Source: Candidatus Nitrosopolaris wilkensis
Lineage (GTDB): Archaea; Thermoproteota; Nitrososphaeria; Nitrososphaerales; Nitrososphaeraceae
Length of the DNA: 32,431 nucleotides
NCBI GenBank assembly: GCA_003176995.1
Contig: QHBN01000051.1
Location: 1 to 32,431, forward strand
Direction: 5' to 3'
The notes under the pieces are model-generated. The model worked only from the letters and a program-made list of their open reading frames with translations, searched no databases and had not been told where the DNA came from. The translations under genes were made by a program, and so were the position numbers. Below, in pieces: positions 32,289 to 32,431 of the stretch. How positions within the stretch are numbered: position 1 is the first letter of the stretch; every line of letters starts with the position of its first letter.

Positions 32289-32431
32289 ATGCCAGAAGAG
32301 GTAACAATTGAGCAGATTTTCACCGTCTTATCCGATAATACGTCGGTAAACCTAATGAAAACGGCGTATTCCGGAAGACTCACCTCTTCCAATTATGTTG
32401 GCAAGCTTAGCAAGAAGCAGTTCTATACCAA
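32289..32431 (+). CDS. Winged-helix regulator (paralogue 3), cut by the window edge
   Basis: 47 residues visible, starting MPEEVTIEQIFTVLSDNTSV. The last part LSKKQFYT aligns with LTRKQYYT and ITRKQYYS in the two other family members, at the same distance from the start, so this is the 5' third of a third paralogue. Confidence 0.75.
   Translation, partial: MPEEVTIEQIFTVLSDNTSVNLMKTAYSGRLTSSNYVGKLSKKQFYT

Noticed and set aside
1-32431. Mobile elements, CRISPR arrays, toxin-antitoxin or phage genes
   Set aside because: No transposase, integrase, terminal inverted repeats, spaced repeats or phage-like genes were seen.

Overview
The window is chromosomal DNA from an ammonia-oxidizing-type archaeon of the Nitrososphaeria (Thaumarchaeota), most likely the order Nitrososphaerales. 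Evidence for Archaea is direct: archaeal ribosomal proteins (uS9, uL13, eL18, eL37), RNA polymerase subunit D, SBDS, the Rrp4/Rrp41/Rrp42 exosome, the KEOPS subunit Pcc1, prefoldin beta, an XPF-type nuclease, a mevalonate-pathway HMG-CoA reductase and an S26B signal peptidase. TATA boxes sit about 25-35 bases before many start codons, and TTG starts are common. The placement within Thaumarchaeota rests on overall protein style, the his operon with an internal HAD gene and the small zinc-ribbon and winged-helix genes; genus is not decidable by eye.

Layout. 1-1002: edge fragment, small zinc-finger gene and a winged-helix regulator (-). 1175-3166 (-): rpoD-rpl18e-rpl13-rps9 transcription/translation operon. 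3167-3606: divergent spacer with an unexplained GC-richer block. 3607-7300 (+): SBDS, then the overlapping exosome cassette rrp4-rrp41-rrp42-rpl37ae-pcc1. 7396-11602: accessory block (two secreted proteins, a polysaccharide deacetylase, a DedA membrane protein) before prefoldin beta and the XPF-like nuclease (11862-13066, +). 13153-15074 (-): a cysteine-rich protein with a damaged or unusual 5' end and a pair of helical proteins. 15475-22615 (-): compact histidine operon hisG-hisD-hisC-HAD-hisB-hisH-hisA-hisF; hisE and hisI are not here. 22660-25259 (-): class II HMG-CoA reductase and a membrane-anchored PQQ-type sugar dehydrogenase homologue. 25323-26465 (+): four CBS domains fused to a hibernation-factor-like domain, overlapping a convergent intron-containing tRNA-Ser(UGA). 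26770-32431: zinc ribbon, ilvD, a startless TRASH-like small gene, signal peptidase, CoA-binding protein, and two more winged-helix regulators of the same family as the one at the left end.

Functionally, most of the window is housekeeping information processing (ribosome, RNA polymerase, RNA decay, tRNA modification) and amino-acid/isoprenoid biosynthesis. I found no CRISPR array, insertion sequence, integrase, toxin-antitoxin pair or defence island. The points most worth following are the CBS-hibernation-factor fusion, the doubly interrupted tRNA-Ser, the rpl37ae gene that lacks any ATG/GTG/TTG start, the His-to-Asn change at the expected catalytic position of the sugar dehydrogenase, and several small genes with broken 5' ends.
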